Positions 37,321-45,669 of a stretch of DNA of 64,000 nt are shown here, in pieces. Below the pieces are notes generated by a model, which saw only the letters and a program-made list of their open reading frames with translations, was not told where the DNA came from and made no database searches. The stretch's first letter is position 1; each line of letters opens with the position of its first letter. The translations under genes were made by a program, and so were the position numbers. The DNA comes from Andeanibacterium sp036384795. Lineage in GTDB: Bacteria; Pseudomonadota; Alphaproteobacteria; Sphingomonadales; Sphingomonadaceae. The stretch lies in NCBI GenBank assembly GCA_036384795.1, contig DASVLP010000037.1, positions 182,150 to 246,149 on the forward strand, in the 5' to 3' direction.

Positions 37321-37434
37321 GCCCTATGGCAAGGCGCGCCACCCGGTGCGAGGGTGCGCGCTTGATTCTGGCGCCGCCCGTCACCATCACGGATTTTCGC
37401 CCGGCATCGAACCGGGCCTGATTGAGGAATTCCC

Positions 37435-37764
37435 ATGGTCAAACCAGAGTGGGGCACCAAGCGCAGCTGCCCCAAGTGCGGCACCCGCTTCTACGATCTC
37501 GGTGCCGACGAACCGGTGGTGTGCATCGAATGCGGCAACCAGTGGTCGCCCGAGCCGGTGCTGAAATCGAAGCAGCCGATCCCGTACGAGGAAGAGAAAA
37601 AGGCCGAGCCCGAAGAGGCCGATGCCGATCTCGCCGATCCCGAGCTCGAGGATATCGAGGACATCGACGAGGACGAGGATTCGCCGGACAACGACGTCGA
37701 CCTGCCGGGCGACGACGATCTGGGCGTGCCCGGTTCGTCCGAGAACGAAGACGAAGAAGGCTGA
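37435..37764 (+). CDS. TIGR02300 family zinc-ribbon acidic protein
   Basis: This 109-residue protein begins with a zinc ribbon (CPKC at 12-15, CIEC at 31-34) around the FYDLG motif that defines this alphaproteobacterial family (FYDLN_acid). The rest is a long Asp/Glu-rich tail, more than 40 percent acidic, predicted disordered. The function is unknown. ATG follows TGAGGAATTCCC. It stands alone between aroA and the tRNA gene. Confidence 0.88.
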   Translation: MVKPEWGTKRSCPKCGTRFYDLGADEPVVCIECGNQWSPEPVLKSKQPIPYEEEKKAEPEEADADLADPELEDIEDIDEDEDSPDNDVDLPGDDDLGVPGSSENEDEEG

Positions 37765-37775
37765 CGCAATAGGGC

Positions 37776-37804
37776 TTGCGAAAATCGGGTCCGCCCCATA
37801 AAGG
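37776..37804 (+). promoter_or_regulatory. candidate promoter for tRNA-Ala
   Basis: CTTGCGA at -35 (TTGCGA 37776-37781) and CATAAAG near 37798 as -10, spacer 16-17. The CTTG start resembles stable-RNA promoters of alphaproteobacteria. The tRNA begins about 40 bases downstream. Confidence 0.35.
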
Positions 37805-37847
37805 CGGCCCCTCCGCGCCTCCCAGGGTGCGGAAAAGCGAATGGAAC

Positions 37848-37923
<76 letters not shown>

Positions 37924-38043
37924 TTCGAAGAATTTGAGTGCGAATTTCCAGTGCCGATGAGCACGCTGGCCGACGAGGTTTCGTCCGCCGGCGTTTTTGG
38001 CGTTTGGCGGAATTGACGTTCCGCGAAGGAGTGACGGAAGTCG

Positions 38044-39489
38044 ATGTTCGACAGCCTGAGTGATCGTCTCGGGGGGGTGTTCGACCGCTTGCGCGGGCGC
38101 GGCGCGCTGCGCGAGGAAGACGTCCGCGCGGCGATGCGCGAAGTGCGCGTCGCCTTGCTCGAGGCCGACGTTGCGCTGCCGGTGGTGCGCCGGTTCATCG
38201 ACGCGGTCACCGAAAAGGCCGTCGGGCAGGACGTGCTGCGCTCGGTCACCCCGGGCCAGCAAGTGGTCAAGATCGTCCATGACGAGCTGGTCGCGACGCT
38301 CGGCGGGGACGAGCCCGCCGACCTGGACCTCAATGCTGCTGCGCCGGTGGTGGTGATGATGGTCGGCCTGCAGGGCTCGGGCAAGACCACCACCACCGCC
38401 AAGCTCGCCAAGCTGCTCAAGGAAAAGCGCGGCAAGAAAGTGCTGATGGCCTCGCTCGACGTGAACCGGCCGGCGGCGCAGGAGCAGCTCGCGGTGCTCG
38501 GCACCCAGGCCGACGTCGCGACGCTCCCGATCGTGTCCGGCCAGCAGCCGGTCGATATCGCGACCCGCGCGCTCCAGTCCGCGAGGCTCCAGGCGATCGA
38601 CGTGCTGCTGCTCGACACCGCGGGCCGTTTGCACGTCGACGATGCGCTGATGGCCGAGATGAAGGCGGTTTCCGCCATCTCGCACCCGCACGAAGTGCTG
38701 CTGGTGGTCGACAGCCTGACCGGCCAGGACGCGGTCAACGTCGCGCAGAGCTTTGCCGGCGAGATCGACCTTTCGGGCGTCGTGCTCACCCGGATGGACG
38801 GCGACGCGCGCGGCGGCGCGGCGCTGTCGATGCGTGCGGTCACCGGCAAGCCGATCAAGTTCGCCGGCACCGGCGAGAAGATCGACGCGATCGAGCCGTT
38901 CCGCCCCGAAAGCGTCGCCGGCCGCATCCTCGGGATGGGCGACGTGGTCAGCCTGGTCGAGAAGGCCGCGCAAGTCATCGAGAAGGAAGAGGCCGACCGC
39001 CTCGCCGAGCGGATGATGGCCGGCAAGTTCGACTTGAACGACCTGCGCAGCCAGCTCCGCCAGATGCAGAACATGGGCGGCCTCGGCATGCTCGCGGGCA
39101 TGCTGCCGGGGATGAAGAAGGCCAAGCAGGCGCTCGCGCAGTCGGGCATGGACGATAAGGTCCTGGTCCACATGGACGCAATCATCGGCTCGATGACGCC
39201 GAAGGAGCGCGAGCGGCCCGAACTGCTCAACGCCAAGCGCAAGAAACGCGTCGCCGCCGGCTCGGGCACCGACGTGCAGGACATCAACCGGCTGCTGAAG
39301 ATGCACCAGGAAATGGGCCGGGCGATGAAGCAGATCCGGAAGATGGGCGGATTGAAGGGCCTTGGCGCGCTGCTCGGGAAGGGCGGCCTCGGCGGCGGCG
39401 GAATGGGCGGTCTGGGCGGCGGCGGCATGCCGGGGCTCGGAGGCGGCGCACTGCCGCCGGACCTGCAGAATCTATTGGATAAGAAGTGA
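38044..39489 (+). CDS. ffh: signal recognition particle protein Ffh (SRP54)
   Basis: This 481-residue GTPase binds 4.5S RNA and targets nascent membrane proteins. It has an N domain, then the G domain (GLQGSGKTTTTAKLA, DTAGRLH, TRMDGDARGG) and a Met-rich M domain (NMGGLGMLAGMLPGMKK). The tail is unusually rich in Gly/Met (GGGGMGG repeats). It begins the ffh-rpsP-rimM-trmD-rplS cluster, a widespread bacterial order. Confidence 0.97.
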   Translation: MFDSLSDRLGGVFDRLRGRGALREEDVRAAMREVRVALLEADVALPVVRRFIDAVTEKAVGQDVLRSVTPGQQVVKIVHDELVATLGGDEPADLDLNAAAPVVVMMVGLQGSGKTTTTAKLAKLLKEKRGKKVLMASLDVNRPAAQEQLAVLGTQADVATLPIVSGQQPVDIATRALQSARLQAIDVLLLDTAGRLHVDDALMAEMKAVSAISHPHEVLLVVDSLTGQDAVNVAQSFAGEIDLSGVVLTRMDGDARGGAALSMRAVTGKPIKFAGTGEKIDAIEPFRPESVAGRILGMGDVVSLVEKAAQVIEKEEADRLAERMMAGKFDLNDLRSQLRQMQNMGGLGMLAGMLPGMKKAKQALAQSGMDDKVLVHMDAIIGSMTPKERERPELLNAKRKKRVAAGSGTDVQDINRLLKMHQEMGRAMKQIRKMGGLKGLGALLGKGGLGGGGMGGLGGGGMPGLGGGALPPDLQNLLDKK

Positions 39490-39522
39490 TTTCAGCGAAT
39501 TACGAAGGAAAGGTAGTTTAAG

Positions 39523-40077
39523 ATGGCAATTGCACTGCGTTTGTCGCGCGGCGGCGCGAAGAAGCGGCCTTATTACCGGATCGTGGTGTCCGACAGCCGC
39601 TCGCCGCGTGACGGCAAGTACCTCGAGCAGATCGGGACCTACAACCCGGTCCTCGCCAAGGACGACCCCGCCCGCGTCAAGCTGAACGAGGATCGCGCGC
39701 GTTATTGGCTGAGCGTCGGCGCCCAGCCGAGCGACCGCGTCGCCCGTTTCCTCGACGCCGCCGGCGTGAAGGAGCGTGCCGCGCGCAACAACCCGAAGAA
39801 GGCCGAGCCGGGCGAGAAGGCCAAGGAGCGCGCCGAGGAGCGTGCGACCAAACTCGCCGAGGCCGAGGAAGCCGCCAAAGCGCCGACCGAGGAACCCGCC
39901 GCCGAGGAAGTGACCGAGGAAGCCGCGGCCGAAGCGCCCGCCGAAGCCGCGGCCGAGCAGGCCCCTGCTGCAGAAGAAGCGCCGACTGAGGAAGCCGCCG
40001 CCGAAGCTCCGGCCGAAGAAGCTCCGGCCGAGGAAGCGCCCGCCGCAGAGGCCGGCGAGGAACAGGCCGAAGGCTAA
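39523..40077 (+). CDS. rpsP: 30S ribosomal protein S16 with long Ala/Glu tail
   Basis: The first about 85 residues are a normal S16 (MAIALRLSRGGAKKRPYYRIVV; SPRDGKYLEQIGTYNP). A tail of about 95 residues made of Lys/Glu and then Ala-Glu-Pro repeats (EEAPAEEAPA type) follows, doubling the usual length of 80-95 residues. Alphaproteobacterial S16 proteins often carry such tails; this one is long. The tail is predicted disordered and acidic on the ribosome surface. Spacing to rimM is three bases. Confidence 0.96.
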   Translation: MAIALRLSRGGAKKRPYYRIVVSDSRSPRDGKYLEQIGTYNPVLAKDDPARVKLNEDRARYWLSVGAQPSDRVARFLDAAGVKERAARNNPKKAEPGEKAKERAEERATKLAEAEEAAKAPTEEPAAEEVTEEAAAEAPAEAAAEQAPAAEEAPTEEAAAEAPAEEAPAEEAPAAEAGEEQAEG

Positions 40078-40080
40078 GCC

Positions 40081-40572
40081 TTGGCCGCGGACAAGCCCGT
40101 CACGCTCGCCGCCATCGTCGGCGCGCACGGGGTGACGGGCGACGTCTGTCTGAAGCTGTTCGGGGAGGGCGTCGAGGCGCTCTCCCGCTTCAAGACCTTC
40201 AACGACGGTGCGCTCAGCCTCAAGAAGCTGCGCGACGACGGCAAGGGCGGTGCGGTCGCCCGCTTCGCCGAGGTCGCCGGCCGCGATCAGGCGGAGAAGC
40301 TGCGCGGCACCCTGCTGACGGTGCCGCGCTCAGCCCTGCCGCCGCTCGAAGAGGGCGAATACTACCACGCCGACCTGATCGGCCTCGCCGCGATTTCGAA
40401 TGCGGGAGAGCCGCTCGGCACCGTCGTCGCGGTCGAGAACTTCGGCGCCGGCGACGTGCTCGAGATCGAGCGTCCGGACGGCAAGCGGTTCATGGTCCCA
40501 ATGCGCGAGGAAGCCGTTCCGGAATGGAGCGAACTGCGAGGCGTGGTGATTGACGCGCGGTTTGTCGAATAG
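40081..40572 (+). CDS. rimM: ribosome maturation factor RimM
   Basis: This 163-residue 16S processing factor binds S19 and matures the 30S head. It has an N-terminal RimM barrel (TLAAIVGAHGVTGDVCLKLF) and a C-terminal PRC-barrel (GAGDVLEIERPDGKRFMVPM). It starts with TTG at 40081, with GAAGG 8 bases upstream. The TAG stop touches the vapBC operator palindrome, so rimM may be read on the same mRNA as the toxin-antitoxin genes. Confidence 0.94.
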   Translation: MAADKPVTLAAIVGAHGVTGDVCLKLFGEGVEALSRFKTFNDGALSLKKLRDDGKGGAVARFAEVAGRDQAEKLRGTLLTVPRSALPPLEEGEYYHADLIGLAAISNAGEPLGTVVAVENFGAGDVLEIERPDGKRFMVPMREEAVPEWSELRGVVIDARFVE

Positions 40573-40592
40573 TATATACAAGGCATATATAC
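40572..40592 (+). promoter_or_regulatory. candidate VapB(C) operator palindrome
   Basis: A perfect inverted repeat with 7-bp arms GTATATA and TATATAC around a 7-base spacer. It starts at the last base of the rimM stop codon and ends just before the antitoxin ribosome-binding site (AGGA). Its AT-rich arms may also contain a -10 box. Confidence 0.55.
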
Positions 40593-40603
40593 AGGAAAAT
40601 CGC

Positions 40604-40876
40604 ATGGCTCGCGAATGGAAAACCAAGACGTTCAAGTCGGGCAACTCCGTTGCGCTGCGACTGCCTAAAGGATTGGGCTTGGCGGAAGGAGATGACATCG
40701 TCGTCGTACCACACTCCGACGGCACCTTCAGCTTCTGGAAGGCAAGCGATTCCAAGAAGGTTTTCATGAGCCTTTATGGCAGCATGTCACCTGGCTTCAT
40801 GTCGGAGGGCAGGGGCGACACCGAGCAGGACGATTACGACTGGGAGCGACCTTCGGATCGACCTGCGGCTGCCTGA
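40604..40876 (+). CDS. vapB: VapB-type AbrB/MazE-fold antitoxin
   Basis: This 90-residue protein has an N-terminal SpoVT/AbrB swapped-hairpin DNA-binding domain (TKTFKSGNSVALRLPKGLGLAEGDDI), then a C-terminal acidic toxin-binding tail (GDTEQDDYDWERP). The ATG at 40604 follows AGGAAAATCGC. Its stop overlaps the toxin start (TGATG). Base composition is lower in GC than the flanking ribosomal genes. Autoregulation through the 40572-40592 palindrome is expected. Confidence 0.87.
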   Translation: MAREWKTKTFKSGNSVALRLPKGLGLAEGDDIVVVPHSDGTFSFWKASDSKKVFMSLYGSMSPGFMSEGRGDTEQDDYDWERPSDRPAAA

Positions 40877-41265
40877 TGTTTTTGCTCGACACGAATGCGT
40901 GCATCGATTTTCTCGATGGCCGAAGTGAACGGCTCGAGGCGCATATCGATCAGCATTTCGGAAAACTGTGGGTGTCGTCGATCAGTGTCGGTGAACTGAT
41001 GGTTGGGTCTGAACTCTCGCGAGATCCAAAGCGTGACGCCGAGAGAATTAATGTCTTCGTCGCTGGCGTGAACATTTCGGATTTCGACCTAGCTTGTGCC
41101 AGACGCTATGGCGCGCTCATCAGGAAAATCGGCATTCGCAGGAAAAGCTTTGACCGCCTTATCGGGGTGCAGGCGCTCGAGTTGGGATTGACGTTGGTCA
41201 CGCGCAACGAACGGGATTTCGCCGACGTCCCGGGCTTGAAGGTCGAGAACTGGACTCTGGGGTGA
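40876..41265 (+). CDS. vapC: VapC-type PIN-domain ribonuclease toxin
   Basis: This 129-residue PIN nuclease has catalytic acidic residues Asp5 (LLDTNACID), Glu40 (SVGELMVG), Asp93 (KSFDRLIG) and Asp114 (TRNERDF), all present, so it looks active. VapC toxins usually cleave tRNA or rRNA when freed from VapB. The gene is visibly poorer in GC than its neighbours (for example around 41041-41120), suggesting transfer. Its TGA overlaps the GTG start of trmD by four bases (GTGA). Confidence 0.9.
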   Translation: MFLLDTNACIDFLDGRSERLEAHIDQHFGKLWVSSISVGELMVGSELSRDPKRDAERINVFVAGVNISDFDLACARRYGALIRKIGIRRKSFDRLIGVQALELGLTLVTRNERDFADVPGLKVENWTLG

Positions 41266-41999
41266 CTTTCGCCGCCACCGTCCTCACGCTCTATCCCGAG
41301 ATGTTCCCCGGCCCGCTCGGCGTCAGCCTGGCGGGGCGTGCGCTCGAGCAGGGCGCGTGGTCACTTGACACCGTGCAGATCCGCGATTTCGCCACGGACA
41401 AGCATCGCACGGTGGACGACACTCCCGCCGGCGGCGGAGCAGGGATGGTGCTCAAGCCCGACGTGCTGGCGGCCTGCATCGACCATGCGAGGGCGCTGCA
41501 ACCCGATTGCCCGGTGCTGGCGATGACGCCGCGCGGAAACCCCATCACCCAAGCCCGCATTCGCGAGCTTGCCGCCGGCCCTGGCGCCACCCTCTTGTGC
41601 GGCCGCTTCGAGGGTTTCGACGAGCGGATTTTCGAGGGCCGGGGGGTCGAGGAAGTGTCGCTCGGCGACATCGTACTGTCGGGTGGAGAGCCCGCCGCTT
41701 TGGCCATTCTCGACGCTTGCATTCGCCTGCTTCCCGGCGTAATGGGCGCGCCTTCCAGCGGTGCCGAGGAAAGCTTCGAAGAAGGGCTCCTCGAATATCC
41801 GCACTACACCCGGCCCGTCGAATGGGAAGGGCGCACGATCCCCGAAGTGCTGCGATCGGGGGATCATGCGAAAATCGCGGCTTGGCGGAAACGCATGGCC
41901 GAGAATGACACACGGTTACGCAGGCCGGACCTTTGGGAGCGCTACAGTGGCGCTCGGGCCCAGCCTGCCTCTGGCGCGCGGCGTGAAGACGAGGACTAG
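41262..41999 (+). CDS. trmD: tRNA (guanine(37)-N1)-methyltransferase TrmD
   Basis: This 245-residue SPOUT methyltransferase makes m1G37 in tRNAs, preventing frameshifting; it is essential in most bacteria. The trefoil-knot SAM site is seen in LLCGRFEGFDER and DIVLSGGEPA. The GTG at 41262 overlaps the vapC stop and lacks a good ribosome-binding site of its own, so translation probably depends on ribosomes finishing vapC. Followed by rplS after 5 bases. Confidence 0.96.
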   Translation: MTFAATVLTLYPEMFPGPLGVSLAGRALEQGAWSLDTVQIRDFATDKHRTVDDTPAGGGAGMVLKPDVLAACIDHARALQPDCPVLAMTPRGNPITQARIRELAAGPGATLLCGRFEGFDERIFEGRGVEEVSLGDIVLSGGEPAALAILDACIRLLPGVMGAPSSGAEESFEEGLLEYPHYTRPVEWEGRTIPEVLRSGDHAKIAAWRKRMAENDTRLRRPDLWERYSGARAQPASGARREDED

Positions 42000-42004
42000 G
42001 ACCA

Positions 42005-42382
42005 GTGAACCTGATCCAGCAGATCGAAGCCGAAGAAATCGCCAAGTCGGGCAAGACGATCCCCGAATTCCGCGCGGGCGACACCGTACGCGTGGGCGTG
42101 AAGGTGATCGAAGGCACCCGCGAGCGCGTGCAGAACTACGAAGGCGTGTGCATTGCGCGGTCGAACCGCGGCATGGGCAGCAACTTCACCGTGCGCAAGA
42201 TCTCGTTCGGCGAAGGTGTGGAGCGCGTGTTCCCGCTCTACTCGCCGATCGTCGAGAGCATTACCGTGGTCCGCAAGGGCGTCGTCCGCCGGGCGAAGCT
42301 CTACTACCTGCGCGGCCGCACCGGCAAACGCGCGCGGATTGCCGAGCGCCGGGAAACCCAGAGCGCCAGCCAGGAGGGCTAA
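42005..42382 (+). CDS. rplS: 50S ribosomal protein L19
   Basis: This 125-residue large-subunit protein lies at the 30S-50S interface. It shows the family pattern (FRAGDTVRVGVKVIEGTRERVQNYEGVCIA; FPLYSPIVESI). The start is read as GTG at 42005. The last gene of the cluster, ending at a strong terminator. Confidence 0.97.
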   Translation: MNLIQQIEAEEIAKSGKTIPEFRAGDTVRVGVKVIEGTRERVQNYEGVCIARSNRGMGSNFTVRKISFGEGVERVFPLYSPIVESITVVRKGVVRRAKLYYLRGRTGKRARIAERRETQSASQEG

Positions 42383-42409
42383 GCCCCCAGCGCCAAGTGA
42401 GAAATCACC

Positions 42410-42446
42410 AAGGGGCGCCCTGGCTGGAAGGCCGGGGCGCCCTTTC
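42410..42446 (+). terminator. Rho-independent terminator after rplS
   Basis: A GC-rich hairpin with arms around AAGGGGCGCCC (42410-42420) and GGGCGCCCTT (42435-42444, one-base bulge) closing a loop with a further GGC/GCC pairing, followed by TTTCC. It separates the ribosomal cluster from asd. Confidence 0.75.
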
Positions 42447-42477
42447 CGCATGAACGTATCGCAGTAGGGGTTTTGAG

Positions 42478-43503
42478 ATGGGTTATCGGGTTGTGGTCGT
42501 AGGTGCGACCGGGAACGTCGGCCGCGAAATGCTTGCCGTGCTCGCCGAGCGCGAGTTCCCGATGGACGAAGTGGCGGCGGTCGCCTCGCCCCGTTCGACC
42601 GGCACGGAAATCGAAATCGGCGACACCGGCCGCACCACCAAGTGCAAGAACATCGAGCACTTCGATTTCACCGGCTGGGACATCGCGCTGTTCTCGGCCG
42701 GCTCCGGCCCGGCAAAGGAATACGCGCCCAAGGCCGCCGCCGCCGGCTGCGTGGTGATCGACAATTCGTCGCTCTACCGCATGGACCCGGACGTGCCGCT
42801 GATCGTGCCCGAAGTGAACCCCGAGGCGATCGACGGCTACACCAAGAAGAACATCATCGCGAACCCCAACTGCTCCACCGCGCAGCTTGTGGTAGCGCTG
42901 AAGCCGCTCCACGATGCGGCCAAGATCAAGCGCGTGGTGGTCTCGACCTACCAGTCGGTCTCGGGCGCAGGCAAGGCGGGGATGGACGAGCTGTTCGCCC
43001 AGAGCCGCGCGATCTTTGTCGGCGATCCCGTGGAGCCGGCCAAGTTCACCAAGCAGATCGCGTTCAACGTGATCCCGCACATCGACGTGTTCATGGACGA
43101 CGGCTCGACCAAGGAAGAGTGGAAGATGGTGGTCGAGACCAAGAAGATCCTCGACCTCAAGATCAAGCTCAACGCCACGTGCGTGCGCGTGCCGGTGTTC
43201 GTCGGCCATTCCGAGGCGGTGAACATCGAGTTCGAGAACGAGATCTCGGCCAAGCAGGCGCAGGCGATCCTGCGCGACGCGCCCGGCTGCATGCTGATCG
43301 ACAAGCGCGAGGACGGCGGCTACGTCACGCCGATCGAATGCGTCGGCGACGGCGCGACGTTCATCAGCCGTGTGCGCGAGGATCCGACGGTGGAGAACGG
43401 CCTGACGATGTGGGTGGTGTCGGACAACTTGCGCAAGGGCGCGGCGCTCAACGCGGTTCAGATCGCCGAACTGCTGGGCAGGCGGCACCTGAAGAAGGGC
43501 TGA
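42478..43503 (+). CDS. asd: aspartate-semialdehyde dehydrogenase
   Basis: This 341-residue NADPH enzyme reduces aspartyl phosphate on the way to Lys, Met, Thr and diaminopimelate. NADP motif GATGNVG is at 9-15 and the catalytic Cys132 is in NPNCST. Substrate residues (SGAGKAGMDEL, FVGHSEAVN) are present. Four bases later begins the RES-domain gene. Confidence 0.97.
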   Translation: MGYRVVVVGATGNVGREMLAVLAEREFPMDEVAAVASPRSTGTEIEIGDTGRTTKCKNIEHFDFTGWDIALFSAGSGPAKEYAPKAAAAGCVVIDNSSLYRMDPDVPLIVPEVNPEAIDGYTKKNIIANPNCSTAQLVVALKPLHDAAKIKRVVVSTYQSVSGAGKAGMDELFAQSRAIFVGDPVEPAKFTKQIAFNVIPHIDVFMDDGSTKEEWKMVVETKKILDLKIKLNATCVRVPVFVGHSEAVNIEFENEISAKQAQAILRDAPGCMLIDKREDGGYVTPIECVGDGATFISRVREDPTVENGLTMWVVSDNLRKGAALNAVQIAELLGRRHLKKG

Positions 43504-43507
43504 GGAC

Positions 43508-44071
43508 ATGGTCTCCGTTCCGCTGCACCGGATCGGAGGCCGTTTCTACCGTGCCGTGCTGGTGGGACGGGTTGAGCGTGCGCTCGACCCGCCTGGCCCG
43601 CAGAGTGCGGGCCGTTATCATCGGCTTGGGGAAAAGGCGCTTTACATGAGCCCTGAAGCCGATTGGGCCTGTATCGCGGTGGGCAATTACATGGCCGAAG
43701 ATCGGCTGCCGCGCCTGATCGTGCCGCTGGAACTCGACGAAGCGTGCGTGTTGGACCAACGCGATGAGGCCGCTTGCGCCGCGCTTGGTATCGATCGCGA
43801 GCTGTCGAAAGTGCGCTGGCGCCCAGAGCTTGCCGCCGGGCGCGAACCGCCTTCCTGGCGCAACTCCGACGCCGCTCGCGCGGCCGGCGCCGATGGCATC
43901 ATCGACTGCTCGCGGGGAATCGTCGGCGGCTGGCACCTTACGCTGTTTCGCTGGAACGAGCCGGGCGGGCCCCAGGTCCGGCTCGCGGGCGAGCCCGTGG
44001 CCTGCGATTACGAGGCGAGCCGGGCACGCTGGGCGGCACCGGCCAGCTGGTCCCTGCCGGCTTTCCGCTAG
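43508..44071 (+). CDS. RES-domain protein (putative NAD+ phosphorylase/hydrolase)
   Basis: This 187-residue protein matches the RES family: an early Arg/Tyr cluster (GRYHRLGEKALYMSPE) and the C-terminal pattern PSWRNSDAARAAGADGIIDCSR...GWHLTLFRW. RES toxins such as MbcT and ParT modify or degrade NAD+ or targets using ADP-ribosyl chemistry, and are normally preceded by an Xre/MbcA-like antitoxin. No such antitoxin gene is adjacent; asd is directly upstream. It may be a co-opted or orphan RES protein. ATG at 43508 follows GGGCTGAGGAC. Confidence 0.75.
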   Translation: MVSVPLHRIGGRFYRAVLVGRVERALDPPGPQSAGRYHRLGEKALYMSPEADWACIAVGNYMAEDRLPRLIVPLELDEACVLDQRDEAACAALGIDRELSKVRWRPELAAGREPPSWRNSDAARAAGADGIIDCSRGIVGGWHLTLFRWNEPGGPQVRLAGEPVACDYEASRARWAAPASWSLPAFR

Positions 44072-44084
44072 GGACTAAGGAGAC

Positions 44085-45662
44085 CTAGCGCCGCGCGTGG
44101 ATCGTGTTCTTGCGCATGACGAACACCAGCGGCACCGCGCCGAGGCTCAGCCACATCATCAGGTAGAAGTCGTCGATATAGGCGACCATCGCCGCCTGGC
44201 GCGTCACCTCGGCGTTGGCCAACGAGGCGCCGGCGCCGGCGTAGCTGACGTATTGGCTGAGCCCGGACGTGTCGAACAGCGAGCTCAGCGTCGCCGGAGT
44301 GACGTGCTCGGCGAGCGCGCTGTGGACTTTCTGGGTGTTGCGCGCGAGCAATGTCATCGCCACCGAGATGCCGACCGAGGAGCCGATGTTGCGCGTGAGG
44401 TTGAGCAGGCTCGAACCGTCGGTGCGCAGTTGCGGCGGCAGGGTCGCGAAGGCGGTGGCGTTAAGCGGGATGAACACCAGCCCGATGCCGAGCCCCTGGA
44501 CGCCGCCCGACATCACGATACCCATCCGGTCGACGTCGAGCGACCAGCCGGCCATCCAGCTCATCGACCAGGCGCCGATCAGGAATCCGATCGCCACGAT
44601 CCAGCGCGCGTCCGCCCCTTTGCGCATCAGATAGCTCGACAGCTGCATGCTGATCAGGATGCCGACGCCGCGCGGCATCAGCACCATGCCCGTGCCGATC
44701 ACGTCATAGCCCAGCAACTGCTGCAGCATCAGCGGCAGCAGCGCCATCGTGGCGAACATCACCACCCCGATCACGATCATGAAGGTGAGCGCGATGACGA
44801 AGTTCTTGTCCGCGAACAGTGCCCGGTGAAACAGGGGGGTGGGCGACGTCGCGAGATGGATTCCCGCGATCCAAGCGGCGGACGCTGCGATCGCGGCATA
44901 AATCCAGATCTCCGCCGACTGGAACCAGTCGGCCTGGTTTCCACGATCGAGCAGCAGCTGCATCGCACTGAGCATCAGCGCGATCATCGCAAATCCGGTG
45001 AGATCGAACCGCCGCTTGCGCAGTGGGCGAGACGGCATTTGGGCCACCAGGATCGTCAGCGCCGCGATCCCGACCGGCAGGTTGACGTAGAAGCACCAGC
45101 GCCAGTTCCAGTTCTCGGTCAGCCAGCCGCCGATCAGCGGCCCGAGAATGGGGCCGATCATGATGCCCAGGCCCCATACCGCGATGATCTGCGGCTGGCG
45201 GCTTGGCCGCGTGGTGTCGAGCATCCAGCTCTGGCTCAAGGGCGCGATGAATGCGCCGGAAATGCCCTGGAAGGCGCGGAACAGTACCATCTCCTCGAGG
45301 TTCTGCGCCGCGCCGCACATCGCCGAGGCAACGATGAAGCCCAGCACCGAGGAAAGAAACAGCCGCCGCGCGCCGATCGTGTCGGCCAGCCAGCCGGTGA
45401 TCGGCATCGCGACCGCCGCCGCGACGATATAGCTCGTCAGCACCCAGCTGATAGTGTCGGGGGTCGCGCTGAGCGAGGCCTGCATGTGCGGCACCGCGAC
45501 GTTGGCGATCGTCGTGTCGAGCACCTGCAGCAGCGATGCGGCCATCACCCCGATCATGAACAGCCATCGGTTGGGGACGTGGAGCTGGGCGACGTCCTCG
45601 ATCTGCGCGGGCGCGCCGCGGCCGGCGCCGCTGCGGCCGGCCGGGGCGACGGCGCTCGCCAT
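44085..45662 (-). CDS. emrB: DHA2-family drug/proton antiporter, EmrB type
   Basis: This 525-residue MFS transporter has about 14 hydrophobic segments. Signature motifs: VLDTTIANVAVPHM in helix 1, GWLADTIGARRLF in loop 2-3, and motif C region (ISGAFIAPLSQS; LGPLIGGWLTENWNWRW). With EmrA and an outer-membrane TolC-like protein it would expel amphipathic toxins across both membranes. It is the last gene of the marR-emrA-emrB operon; 7 bases follow emrA. Confidence 0.93.
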   Translation of the reverse strand: MASAVAPAGRSGAGRGAPAQIEDVAQLHVPNRWLFMIGVMAASLLQVLDTTIANVAVPHMQASLSATPDTISWVLTSYIVAAAVAMPITGWLADTIGARRLFLSSVLGFIVASAMCGAAQNLEEMVLFRAFQGISGAFIAPLSQSWMLDTTRPSRQPQIIAVWGLGIMIGPILGPLIGGWLTENWNWRWCFYVNLPVGIAALTILVAQMPSRPLRKRRFDLTGFAMIALMLSAMQLLLDRGNQADWFQSAEIWIYAAIAASAAWIAGIHLATSPTPLFHRALFADKNFVIALTFMIVIGVVMFATMALLPLMLQQLLGYDVIGTGMVLMPRGVGILISMQLSSYLMRKGADARWIVAIGFLIGAWSMSWMAGWSLDVDRMGIVMSGGVQGLGIGLVFIPLNATAFATLPPQLRTDGSSLLNLTRNIGSSVGISVAMTLLARNTQKVHSALAEHVTPATLSSLFDTSGLSQYVSYAGAGASLANAEVTRQAAMVAYIDDFYLMMWLSLGAVPLVFVMRKNTIHARR

Positions 45663-45669
45663 TACCGCC

